Assembly (NCBI RefSeq): GCF_902501965.1
Contig: NZ_CABWID010000001.1
Span: forward strand, 1 to 64,000
Length of the DNA stretch: 64,000 bases
Origin: Collinsella sp. AK_207A
GTDB lineage: Bacteria; Actinomycetota; Coriobacteriia; Coriobacteriales; Coriobacteriaceae
Reading direction: 5' to 3'
Below are positions 56,852 through 64,000 of this stretch, in pieces. A program made the translations under genes and the position numbers. A model generated the notes under the pieces. The model worked only from the letters and a program-made list of their open reading frames with translations. It made no database searches and had not been told where the DNA came from. The first letter of the stretch is position 1; every line of letters starts with the position of its first letter.

Positions 56852-59635
56852 CTAGCGGCCGAGCGCCTCGCGGCAACGCGGGCAGAGGCCGCCGATGACT
56901 CCGGTGCGGTAGTTCCAGCAGCGCTCGCACTTCTCGCCGTGCGCCGGCTCCACCGTCATGGAGAGCTCGTCGCCCTCCGCAAGCTCCACCTCGGAGACGA
57001 TGTAGAACTCGGCGAGGTCCACCGCCTTGTCGCCGGTGAGCTGCGCGTACATCTCGGCAGGCACCGTGGCGACCACGCGAGCGGCCTGGCTCTTGGTGAA
57101 CTCGGACTCCTCCAGCGCCTTCTTCACCGCGGAGCGGAGCTCGAGCGCAGCATCCATGACGCCGCGGAAGCTCTCGGCGGCCTCAAGGCTCATCGGGGCT
57201 TGGTACCAATCGAGCAGCGCCGCGTACTTCTGGTCGTCGACCAGGCTCGCCGGGGCGAATGCCATGACCTCGTCCGTTGTGTAGGCGAGCATCGGCTGCA
57301 GGTCGCGCAGCAGCATCGAGAGCAGCTCTGCCACGACGGTCTGGGCGCTGCGACGCTCGTGCGCATCCGGCTTCTCGCAGTACAGACGGTCCTTCAGCGC
57401 GTCGAGGTAGACATTGGAGAGCTCGGTCACCACGAAGTCGTAGAGCGCGCGGTAGGCGCGGGAGAACTCGTAGACGGAATAGGCATCGTCCACCTCGGCC
57501 TGCACCTGCGTCAAGCGGGCGAGCATGAGACGGTCGAGCGGCAACAAGTCGTCGAACGCCACGCCGTCGCGCTCGCGGTCGTAGTCCTCATCGAGGACGG
57601 ACAACAGGAAGCGCAGGGTGTTGCGGAAGCGGCGGTAGGCGTCGGACGTACGGGCCAGGATCTCGTGGTCGCAGGCGACGTCCACCGAGGAATCCACCGA
57701 GGCGACCCACAGGCGGATGATGTCGGCGCCCATCTCGTCGCAGATCTTGTTGGGATCGATCACGTTACCGAGCGACTTGGACATCTTACGGCCCTGGCCG
57801 TCGAGCGTGAAGCCCTGGGAGACCACGGCCTTGTACGGGGCGATGTCGTTCGCGCCCACGGAGGTGAGCAGCGAGCTCTGGAACCAACCGCGGTGCTGGT
57901 CGGAACCCTCGAGGTACATGTCGGCCGGATAGGTGAGCTCGGGACGGTACTCGCAGACGGCCTTCCAGGACACGCCGGAGTCCCACCACACGTCGAGGAT
58001 GTCTCGATCGGCCTTGAGGTTATGACCGCCGCACCTGGGGCACACGCAGGCCTCCCCCAGGTACTCCTCGGGCTTGCGGGTGAACCAGGCGTCGGAACCC
58101 TCCTTGTGGAAGAGCTTGATCACGGCGTCGAGCGTGTCGTCGTTCATGACCTTCTCGCCGCAGTCCTGGCAGGTATAGCTCGGGATGGGCACGCCCCAGT
58201 TGCGCTGACGGGAGATGCACCAGTCCGGGCGCTGCTCAACCATGGCGCCGATGCGGTTCACCGAGCGGGCCGGGTAGAACTTCACGTGGTTGCGCACCTG
58301 GTCCACGGCCTCCTTGCGAAGACCGGTCTTGTCCATGGAGACGAACCACTGGTCGGTGGCGCGGAAGAGCACCGGCTGCTTGCAGCGCCAGCAGTGCGGG
58401 TAGCTGTGCGTGATCTTGACCTCGGCCACGAGCGTGCCCCGCTCGCGCAGGAAGTCGATGATCTTGGGGTTGGCCTCATCGGTATCCATGCCGGAGAACG
58501 GACCGCCGGTGCCGAAGCCCTCGCCCTTGTAGAAGCGACCGTCGTCGTCAACGGGCATGCAGATGTCCATGCCCTCCTTCATGCAGACGTAGTAGTCGTC
58601 GACACCGTGGCCGGGCGAGTTGTGGACGATACCGGTACCTTCATCGGTGCCCACGTAGTCGGCCAGCAGCGCCACACCGTAGGGCTCGTCGAAGACGGGC
58701 TGGTGGTAGTGCAGGTGGTCGAAGACCTCCGCAGGCGCCTCGTAGGGCTTGCCGTCCACCATGACCGGGGTGTACTCCCAGCCGGCGACCTCGCAGACCT
58801 TCTCTGCTAGGTCCTTCAGCATGATCTCGGCGCGGCCCTCGTGCTCAACGGCAACGTAGGTGGCCTCGGGCTTCAGGGACACTGCCTGGTCGGACGGGAT
58901 CGTCCAGGGCGTGGTGGTCCAGATGATGAAGTCCACGGGGCCCGCGTAGTCCTCGAGGCCCGCCGGGCGCTCGCCCTCTACCAGCTCGAAGCGCACGTAG
59001 ATGGACGGCGAAGTCTCGTCGCCGTACTCGATCTCGGCCTCGGCCAGGGCGGTGTGGCAGTGCTTGCACCAGTGCACGGGCTTGTGGCCGCGGTACACCA
59101 TGCCGCGATCGAACATCTTCTTGAAGACCTCGACGTCGGCGGCGTCATGCTGGTGGTAGAGCGTGAGGTAGGGATGGTCCCAGTCACCGAGGATGCCCAG
59201 GCGGCGGAAGCCGACCTTCTGGAGTTCGATGTTCTCGACGGCGAACTTGTTGCACATCTCGCGGATCGCGGGCGTGCCCATCTGGTTGAACTTCTCGGTG
59301 CCCACGGCCTCCTCGACCTTGTGCTCGATGGGCTGGCCGTGGCAGTCCCAACCGGGAACGTAGGGAACCTCGCGGCCCTGCATCATCCAGTAGCGGTTGA
59401 TCATGTCCTTGGAGATCTTGTTGAGCGCGTGGCCCAGGTGGATGGGGCCGTTCGCGTACGGAGGGCCGTCGTGCAGCACGAACTTGTCGTGCCCTTCGTT
59501 CTTCTTGAGAACCTGCTCGTAGACCTTGTTCTCCTGCCAGTCCTTCAGACGGGCGGGCTCACGCTGCGCCAGGCTGGCGCGCATGGGGAACCCGGTCTTC
59601 GGCAGGATCATGGTCTGCTTGTACTCGTTGGCCAT
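56852..59635 (-). CDS. ileS: isoleucyl-tRNA synthetase
   Basis: IleS charges tRNA-Ile. The 927-residue class I synthetase starts at ATG 59635 (MANEYKQTMILPKTGF), with AGAAGGGG upstream. HIGH appears in YANGPIHLGHALN, the editing domain in the middle (residues about 185-395), KMSKS in RKMSKSLGNVI, and the C-terminal zinc motif CERCWNYR...CPRCRE. All sites are intact. Expression should be controlled by the T-box leader upstream. Confidence 0.95.
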   Translation of the reverse strand: MANEYKQTMILPKTGFPMRASLAQREPARLKDWQENKVYEQVLKKNEGHDKFVLHDGPPYANGPIHLGHALNKISKDMINRYWMMQGREVPYVPGWDCHGQPIEHKVEEAVGTEKFNQMGTPAIREMCNKFAVENIELQKVGFRRLGILGDWDHPYLTLYHQHDAADVEVFKKMFDRGMVYRGHKPVHWCKHCHTALAEAEIEYGDETSPSIYVRFELVEGERPAGLEDYAGPVDFIIWTTTPWTIPSDQAVSLKPEATYVAVEHEGRAEIMLKDLAEKVCEVAGWEYTPVMVDGKPYEAPAEVFDHLHYHQPVFDEPYGVALLADYVGTDEGTGIVHNSPGHGVDDYYVCMKEGMDICMPVDDDGRFYKGEGFGTGGPFSGMDTDEANPKIIDFLRERGTLVAEVKITHSYPHCWRCKQPVLFRATDQWFVSMDKTGLRKEAVDQVRNHVKFYPARSVNRIGAMVEQRPDWCISRQRNWGVPIPSYTCQDCGEKVMNDDTLDAVIKLFHKEGSDAWFTRKPEEYLGEACVCPRCGGHNLKADRDILDVWWDSGVSWKAVCEYRPELTYPADMYLEGSDQHRGWFQSSLLTSVGANDIAPYKAVVSQGFTLDGQGRKMSKSLGNVIDPNKICDEMGADIIRLWVASVDSSVDVACDHEILARTSDAYRRFRNTLRFLLSVLDEDYDRERDGVAFDDLLPLDRLMLARLTQVQAEVDDAYSVYEFSRAYRALYDFVVTELSNVYLDALKDRLYCEKPDAHERRSAQTVVAELLSMLLRDLQPMLAYTTDEVMAFAPASLVDDQKYAALLDWYQAPMSLEAAESFRGVMDAALELRSAVKKALEESEFTKSQAARVVATVPAEMYAQLTGDKAVDLAEFYIVSEVELAEGDELSMTVEPAHGEKCERCWNYRTGVIGGLCPRCREALGR

Positions 59636-59666
59636 GAGACATGCCCCTTCTCTCCGTGGACGCATG

Positions 59667-59703
59667 AAAAAAGCGCCCGTCCCACCAAGCTGGGACGAAG
59701 CGC
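59667..59703 (-). terminator. T-box terminator
   Basis: On the minus strand GCGCTTCGTCCCA and TGGGACGGGCGC form a long stem (59691-59703 with 59673-59684) followed by TTTTTT (59672-59667). It is the strongest intrinsic terminator in the window and competes with the antiterminator that carries the T-box sequence. Confidence 0.9.
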
Positions 59704-59940
59704 CTCAGAAAAGCTCTTCGCTTGACCACCCAGCTCGAGGCTCCGCGCGGCTGCGCTTTGCCCGGTTACTCGGCTGGCCTATGACGGCGACCAACCCGGC
59801 GACGCCTACTGAGGGGGAGACAACCTGCTCACATGAGCTTGCCTCGCACCCGTTCGGGCCGCGGCTCCGGGGTGATATTCGATCGGTCGCGCGTACGAAC
59901 CTTCCAGCCCAGGGTTCGCTCTCTCATACGCGCGGGAACC
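59667..59940 (-). promoter_or_regulatory. T-box riboswitch of ileS
   Basis: The leader has the parts of a T-box, in which uncharged tRNA-Ile binds and prevents termination. A 5' stem I has an AGAGAG bulge flanked by CGCGCGTA/TACGCGCG. A candidate specifier ATC lies in GAATATCACC (59874-59876), and the T-box-like GGGTGGTCAAGCG (59719-59731) contains TGGT, complementary to the ACCA end of tRNA. A terminator follows at 59667-59703. Several helices lie between. The 5' border is approximate and may overlap the end of the upstream gene. Confidence 0.75.
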
Positions 59941-59942
59941 GT

Positions 59943-60419
59943 CTACTCGTCCCCTTCAACGCCTGTAGTCCGGGATGATAGCACACAGGCGAGTGCCCAT
60001 TCTGCATCTGTCAAAGCGTCACAATCGAAGGCGGGGATTCCCTCACGTGCGAGCGCGCGGGCGAAGAGCCCACTTCCCAGGATGAGCGTGCCCGAGAAGG
60101 TGCCGTCATAGATCCGGTTGACCCCGCAGCTAGGGCTTCTCGGTTGGAGCAGCGCAAGGTCGCAGGTCCGGGCCCGCTCCAGCGCACGCCGCACCCCCAG
60201 ATCGAACGGCGCGGTGACGTCCTCCCCCGCCGTATTGAGCACACGCCCCGCGCGAAGCTCCGCGGGAGAACGCGGCGTGGGAAGACCGCCCAGCACCTCG
60301 GGGCAGACAGTCACGACCTCGTGACCGAGAAGCAGATGCGCGAGGCCGACAATCCCGTTGTCGCCGCCGTTGTACTTGCAGCGCTCGCCCAGCAGGCACG
60401 CGCTCACGCAGATTCGCAT
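59943..60419 (-). CDS. DUF523 protein
   Basis: A 158-residue protein of the DUF523 family, some members of which are thiouracil desulfurases (TudS). It has the family Cys residues in VSACLLGERCKYNG, VTVCPEVLGGLPTPR and LLQPRSPSCGVNRIYDGTF, which would bind an iron-sulfur cluster. The function here is not established. It lies upstream of ileS on the same strand, and its stop falls close to the start of the T-box. Confidence 0.85.
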   Translation of the reverse strand: MRICVSACLLGERCKYNGGDNGIVGLAHLLLGHEVVTVCPEVLGGLPTPRSPAELRAGRVLNTAGEDVTAPFDLGVRRALERARTCDLALLQPRSPSCGVNRIYDGTFSGTLILGSGLFARALAREGIPAFDCDALTDAEWALACVLSSRTTGVEGDE

Positions 60420-60464
60420 GGCACGTAACCTCCCCGACCGAAGGCGCGTGACCGGACCGGCTGG

Positions 60465-61301
60465 CTAGTCATTCTCATCGCGTTCGCGGATGTAGATCTG
60501 CTGCAGGCCGTAGGCGCCCTCGGGATCGTAGAACTCGTAGACCCCCAGCCCCTTCAGGAAGGGACGCAGTCGCTTGAACCCGTAGTTGCGGACGTCGAAG
60601 TCGGGCAGGCGGCGACCCAGCTGGTCGCCCAGCTGTCCGAGCGTGATCCAGCCGTCCTCGTCACCGTACGCCTCGATGATCCCCGTGATGGCCGTGCGGA
60701 TCGCGCGCAGGTTGCGGCGGCGGTCGGCGCGGCTCATCTCGCCGAAGGGAGCCTCCTCGTCCCCGGCGTCCTCTGCCTGGTCGGCCGCGCCTATGCGGTT
60801 GCCGCGCGCCTGCTGCCGGCTCTCCTCGGCCGCTGCGGCGTCGGCCGCCTTCTTGTTCTCGGAATAGAGCAGGTCGAGGTACTTGAACTGGTTGCATGCC
60901 GAGATGAAGGGCTTGGGGGTCTTCTGCTCGCCCATGCCGATCACCTGCATGCCGCTCTCGCGCAGACGGGCCACCAGGCGCGTGAAATCGGAGTCGCTGC
61001 TCACGATGGCGAAGCCGTCCACGTTTCCGGAGTAGAGGATGTCCATCGCGTCGATGATCATCGCGGAGTCCGTGGCGTTCTTACCGTAGGTGTAGCTGTA
61101 TTGCTGGATCGGGGTGATCGAGTTGTCGAGGAGGCAGCTCTTCCAGCTCGTCATCCGCGTGCTCGTCCAGTCGCCGTAGATGCGCTTGTACGTGGCGACG
61201 CCGAAGTTGGACACCTCGTCCAGGATAATCTTGATGTACTTCTCGGACACGTTGTCCGCGTCGATGAGGATGGCGAACCGCGAGGTACCGCTCTTCTCCA
61301 T
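60465..61301 (-). CDS. NYN-domain RNase-like protein with C-terminal LOTUS-like domain
   Basis: A 278-residue protein. The N-terminal NYN (LabA/DUF88) domain shows FAILIDADNVSEKY, SAMIIDAMDILYSG and FAIVSSDSDFTRLVARLRE, with the acidic metal-site residues of a PIN-like nuclease. An acidic, Ala/Gln-rich linker follows. The C-terminal domain (about 200-270, WITLGQLGDQLGRRLPDFDV, FLKGLGVYEFYDP) resembles an OST-HTH/LOTUS RNA-binding fold. It is probably an RNA-processing or degrading enzyme. Targets are unknown. Confidence 0.85.
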   Translation of the reverse strand: MEKSGTSRFAILIDADNVSEKYIKIILDEVSNFGVATYKRIYGDWTSTRMTSWKSCLLDNSITPIQQYSYTYGKNATDSAMIIDAMDILYSGNVDGFAIVSSDSDFTRLVARLRESGMQVIGMGEQKTPKPFISACNQFKYLDLLYSENKKAADAAAAEESRQQARGNRIGAADQAEDAGDEEAPFGEMSRADRRRNLRAIRTAITGIIEAYGDEDGWITLGQLGDQLGRRLPDFDVRNYGFKRLRPFLKGLGVYEFYDPEGAYGLQQIYIRERDEND

Positions 61302-61330
61302 GAAACCTCGCTTTCAGAGGGGCTGAACAG

Positions 61331-61366
61331 ACGTGCCCCGCCACCCGATGCGGGGACGGGGCACGT
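61331..61366 (-). terminator. hairpin between ftsH and the NYN gene
   Basis: A perfect 10-bp stem, ACGTGCCCCG with CGGGGCACGT, and a 16-nt loop lie 13 nt after the ftsH stop. On the minus strand it is followed by CTGTTCAG, so the T-run is poor. It still likely ends or stabilises the ftsH message. Confidence 0.6.
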
Positions 61367-61379
61367 GCATGCAGGGACG

Positions 61380-63317
61380 CTAAGCGGTCGGCATGCTTCC
61401 GGCGGAAGCGTCGTCGCCCGCCTCCTGTCCGGGCATGAGCGGGTTCTCGCGCTTGAGCAGCGTCATGAACTCCTCGCCCGTGATGGTCTCCTTCTTGTAC
61501 AGGTAGTGCGCGAGCTCGTGCAGCTTGAACTTGTTCTCGCGCAGGATCTGCATCGCACGGTCGTGCGCCTCGACCATCATCTGGCGCACGTCTTCATCGA
61601 CCTTCTCGGCGGTACCGGGTGCGCAGGTGAGCGACGTGTCCTGGTTGAGGTAGGCGTTCTGCACGGTACCGAGCGCCATCATGCCGAAGTCGTCGGACAT
61701 GCCGAAGCGCGTGATCATGTTGCGCGCGAGCTTGGTGGCCTGCTCGATGTCGTTGGCGGCGCCGGTGGTCATCTCGTCGAAGATGAGCTCCTCGGCACAG
61801 CGTCCACCGCAGTACACCGCAAGCTTGTTGAGGGCTTCCTGGCGCGTGGTCAGGAACTTCTCGTCCTGCTCGACCTGCATGGTGTAGCCCAAGGCACCCG
61901 AGGTGCGCGGCACGATGGTGATCTTGGTCACCGGCGCGGTATGCGTCTGACTCGCCGCCACGAGCGCATGACCGATCTCGTGGTAGGCAACCACCTGCTT
62001 CTCGTGGTCGGAGAGCACGGTGGACTTACGCTGCTGACCGGCGATGACGGTCTCCACGCTCTCCTCGAAGTCATCCTGCGTGGCGCGGTCGCGTCCATGG
62101 CGCACGGCGCGAAGGGCGCCCTCGTTGATGATGTTCGCGAGGTCGGCGCCCGAGGCGCCGGGCGTGGCCTTGGCGATGGCGGAGAGGTTCAGCGGCGGGC
62201 GCGTCTTGACGTCGCGCGCATGCAGCTCGAGGATCGCCTGGCGCCCGCGCAGGTCGGGAAGTTCCACGGGAATACGACGGTCGAAGCGGCCGGGGCGCGT
62301 GAGGGCGGGATCCAGCGTGTCCGGACGGTTGGTGGCGGCGAGCACCACGATGCCCTTGTGGTTGTCGAATCCGTCCATCTCGGTGAGCAGCTGGTTCAGC
62401 GTCTGCTCGCGCTCGTCGTTGCCGGAGAAGCCGCCGCCGTCACGGCGCTTGCCGATGGTATCGATCTCGTCGATGAAGACGATGCAGGGAGCCTTCTCGT
62501 TGGCCTGCTTGAAGAGGTCGCGCACCTTGGCGGCGCCGCGACCCACGAACATCTCGACGAACTCGGAACCCGAGATGCTGAAGAACGGCACACCCGCCTC
62601 GCCGGCGACGGCCTTGGCCATGAGGGTCTTGCCCGTGCCTGGAGGGCCCACGAGCAGGGCGCCGCGCGGCAGCTTGGCTCCGATGTCCTCGTAGCGCTTG
62701 GGGTTCTCCAGGAAGTCCACGACCTCCTTGAGCGACTCCTTGGCCTCCTCCTGGCCGGCGACGTCCTTGAAGGTGACGCCCACGTCCTTGCTGGCGATGA
62801 TGCGCGCACCGGACTTGCCGAGGCCGCCGCCCATGCCGAAACCGCCGGAGCCGAAGTTCATGGAGGGACCGTCGTCGCCCATGGCCTTCTTCATGCGGCG
62901 GTTCAGCCACCAGCCGAAGAGCACGAAGATCGCGATCGGCAGGATGGAACTCACCAGGTAGTAGAGCCAGAGGCTCGTGCTCGTATCGGCAATCGAGACG
63001 TCGATCGTGGCGCCGGACGTGCGGATGAGCTCAGCCAAGCCCGTATCGCTCGGAAGCGGCGTGGTTTTGTAGAGCGTGTCGGCGTCGTCCTTCAAGGTGT
63101 AGGTGATCGTCGCGTCGGACGAACCCACCTCGTAGTCGATCTTATCGACCTTCTTCTTCTCGAGCGCCGTCCACAGCGTGTCGTAGCTCACCGTCTGCTC
63201 GCTCGTGGCGCCCTTGTAGTTGGGGAACACGAGCGCGTTCAGGACCACGTAGATCACGAAGGCGATCAGCACGTAGACGAGCATGTTCCTTCGGCGTTTC
63301 TGGTCATCCATGTCCAT
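61380..63317 (-). CDS. ftsH: membrane protease FtsH
   Basis: FtsH is an ATP-dependent zinc protease of the membrane. I choose ATG 63317 ([16 protein letters not shown]), with GGAG 7 nt upstream. The 645-residue protein has two membrane helices flanking an outside loop of about 100 residues, then AAA motifs ([29 protein letters not shown], the SRH region [19 protein letters not shown]). The zinc site is [11 protein letters not shown], with the third ligand Asp expected near [13 protein letters not shown]. All sites are intact. Confidence 0.95.
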   Translation of the reverse strand: MDMDDQKRRRNMLVYVLIAFVIYVVLNALVFPNYKGATSEQTVSYDTLWTALEKKKVDKIDYEVGSSDATITYTLKDDADTLYKTTPLPSDTGLAELIRTSGATIDVSIADTSTSLWLYYLVSSILPIAIFVLFGWWLNRRMKKAMGDDGPSMNFGSGGFGMGGGLGKSGARIIASKDVGVTFKDVAGQEEAKESLKEVVDFLENPKRYEDIGAKLPRGALLVGPPGTGKTLMAKAVAGEAGVPFFSISGSEFVEMFVGRGAAKVRDLFKQANEKAPCIVFIDEIDTIGKRRDGGGFSGNDEREQTLNQLLTEMDGFDNHKGIVVLAATNRPDTLDPALTRPGRFDRRIPVELPDLRGRQAILELHARDVKTRPPLNLSAIAKATPGASGADLANIINEGALRAVRHGRDRATQDDFEESVETVIAGQQRKSTVLSDHEKQVVAYHEIGHALVAASQTHTAPVTKITIVPRTSGALGYTMQVEQDEKFLTTRQEALNKLAVYCGGRCAEELIFDEMTTGAANDIEQATKLARNMITRFGMSDDFGMMALGTVQNAYLNQDTSLTCAPGTAEKVDEDVRQMMVEAHDRAMQILRENKFKLHELAHYLYKKETITGEEFMTLLKRENPLMPGQEAGDDASAGSMPTA

Positions 63318-63534
63318 GGGGCTACTCCATCTGAAGGGGCTTGCAATGGTTCTTTTAGTACCCAAATGGCCGGCGCATAGTCGGGAGGCCGAGAATTACG
63401 TCACATGCCGCCCCGCCCGCCCTCGATCGACTCCGCACATCCTCGCCACCATGGCTTATGCAACTTAATTTAGGTCAGTTGTTAAGAGATGATGATAAGA
63501 GATGATGACGAATGAACTTGCTACCGGTCACTTG

Positions 63535-63593
63535 TTGATTTGGTCGCAGGCGTTCGTATAGTACACGTCCGGTTTTATTCTCACTCGAGTATA
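63535..63593 (+). promoter_or_regulatory. promoter and palindromic operator at window end
   Basis: TTGATT (63535-63540) and TATAGT (63557-63562) are 16 bp apart. About 14 bp after the -10 lies the inverted repeat TATTCTC-ACTC-GAGTATA (63576-63593), followed by AAAGGGG and ATG 63604. The core equals those at modA and moeA. The rest of 63318-63534 shows no gene. Confidence 0.65.
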
Positions 63594-63601
63594 AAGGGGA
63601 C

Positions 63602-64000
63602 ACATGGCACGCGGAGCCGACCGAAGCCTCGACCTCGCGGCAGGACGGCACCGACTTCAACTTCGAGGAGCTCGCCGCTTTGAAGCCGCAGGTCATCTTC
63701 GACTCCAAAGACACCCTGCGCGACAAGGCCGCCGAGGTCGGCATCCCCGTCGTGAACTGCCTGTTCGCCACCTTCGACGAGATGAAGAAGTCCATCGAGC
63801 TCTCCGACACCATCTTTGGTGGCAACGCCCCCAAGATCGCTGACAAGTACAACAAGGAGCTCACGAAGACGGTCGACGAGGTCGAGAAGAAGACGAAGGA
63901 TCTCTCCGACTCCGATAGGCCCAAGGTCATGCACGGCAACTCCGTGTACACGCTGACCATCGACGGCACGTCGCCTTCGGGCCCCGCGTACCCTCCCGTG
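63602..64000 (+). pseudogene. fragment of a TroA/MolA-like metal-binding protein gene
   Basis: In one frame the sequence reads FNFEELAALKPQVIFDSKD, GIPVVNCLFATFDEMKKSIE and PKVMHGNSVYTLTIDGT. This is the middle of a class III periplasmic-type binding protein (Fe-siderophore, B12 or molybdate type). The ATG at 63604 that follows the promoter is in another frame, and the upstream frame has no start codon, so the signal peptide and first lobe are missing. The last codons before the window end no longer look native. I infer a 5' deletion that fused the old promoter to the gene middle. The operator suggests molybdate or tungstate as ligand. Confidence 0.55.

Noticed and set aside
61101-63380. 759-codon plus-strand ORF opposite ftsH
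   Set aside because: Antisense shadow of intact ftsH; composition not protein-like.
63604-63843. 79-codon ORF starting at the ATG after the promoter
   Set aside because: Its frame differs from the clear binding-protein frame and reads Arg/Gly-rich nonsense; a consequence of the 5' deletion.

Overview
The window looks like a piece of a high-GC gut actinobacterium of the class Coriobacteriia, most like Collinsella. I infer this from the overall gene content (an anaerobic FAD-oxidoreductase trio with a DUF1667 protein, NADP-type glutamate dehydrogenase, surface transglutaminase, a molybdate and molybdopterin cluster, an ileS T-box) and from codon use. No rRNA or marker gene is present to prove it. 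Most genes lie on the minus strand.

Region by region. 1-5405 is a mobile-element graveyard. An IS21-family element (istA/istB, 1247-3708) sits inside a decayed IS256-type transposase gene, with a 5-bp target duplication (GGCGG) that restores the host reading frame when rejoined. It is followed by a ParE/Phd-type toxin-antitoxin pair and a second IS256 remnant bounded by 11-bp inverted repeats. 5406-12075 is an accessory minus-strand operon: two ABC-2-type exporters (two ATPases, three permease-like proteins), an anchored protein of unknown function, two small secreted proteins, and a decayed M50 metalloprotease at its 3' end. It resembles a peptide or bacteriocin export and immunity locus. 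A 5'-truncated Rpn-type nuclease remnant (12157-12717) closes the island.

12860-30571 is core metabolism and proteostasis: the GlpA-like oxidoreductase trio, a PcsB/RlpA-like secreted cell-wall protein, folC and 5-FTHF cyclo-ligase, valS, clpX-clpP-tig, tRNA-Leu, a large membrane-anchored transglutaminase and gdhA. After tRNA-Gly and tRNA-Pro comes a molybdenum region (31014-38692): modA, an unusual long modB, modC, an lrgA/lrgB pair with a long cytoplasmic extension on LrgA, and moeA with moaB/mogA.

38820-50561 holds a CLC-F-type fluoride antiporter, a 222-bp inverted repeat, a lysophospholipase-like hydrolase, rarA, a dGTPase-like HD protein, an A24 prepilin peptidase, an ATP-grasp ligase, a GT2 glycosyltransferase, an RluA-family pseudouridine synthase and lspA. 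50565-56588 is a complete oligopeptide ABC transporter operon (oppABCDF order). 56720-63317 holds ileS with a T-box leader and a downstream hairpin array, a DUF523 protein, a NYN-domain protein and ftsH. The last bases hold a promoter and operator followed by a 5'-deleted fragment of a TroA/MolA-like metal-binding protein.

The most notable observation is a shared palindrome (TATNCTC, 2-4 bp, GAGNATA) at the promoters of modA, moeA and the binding-protein fragment at the window end. It suggests an unassigned molybdate/tungstate-linked regulon. Other items worth following are the ABC/secreted-peptide island, the ModB and LrgA extensions, the long inverted repeat after the CLC gene, and a 27-codon hydrophobic peptide gene with its own downstream hairpin.
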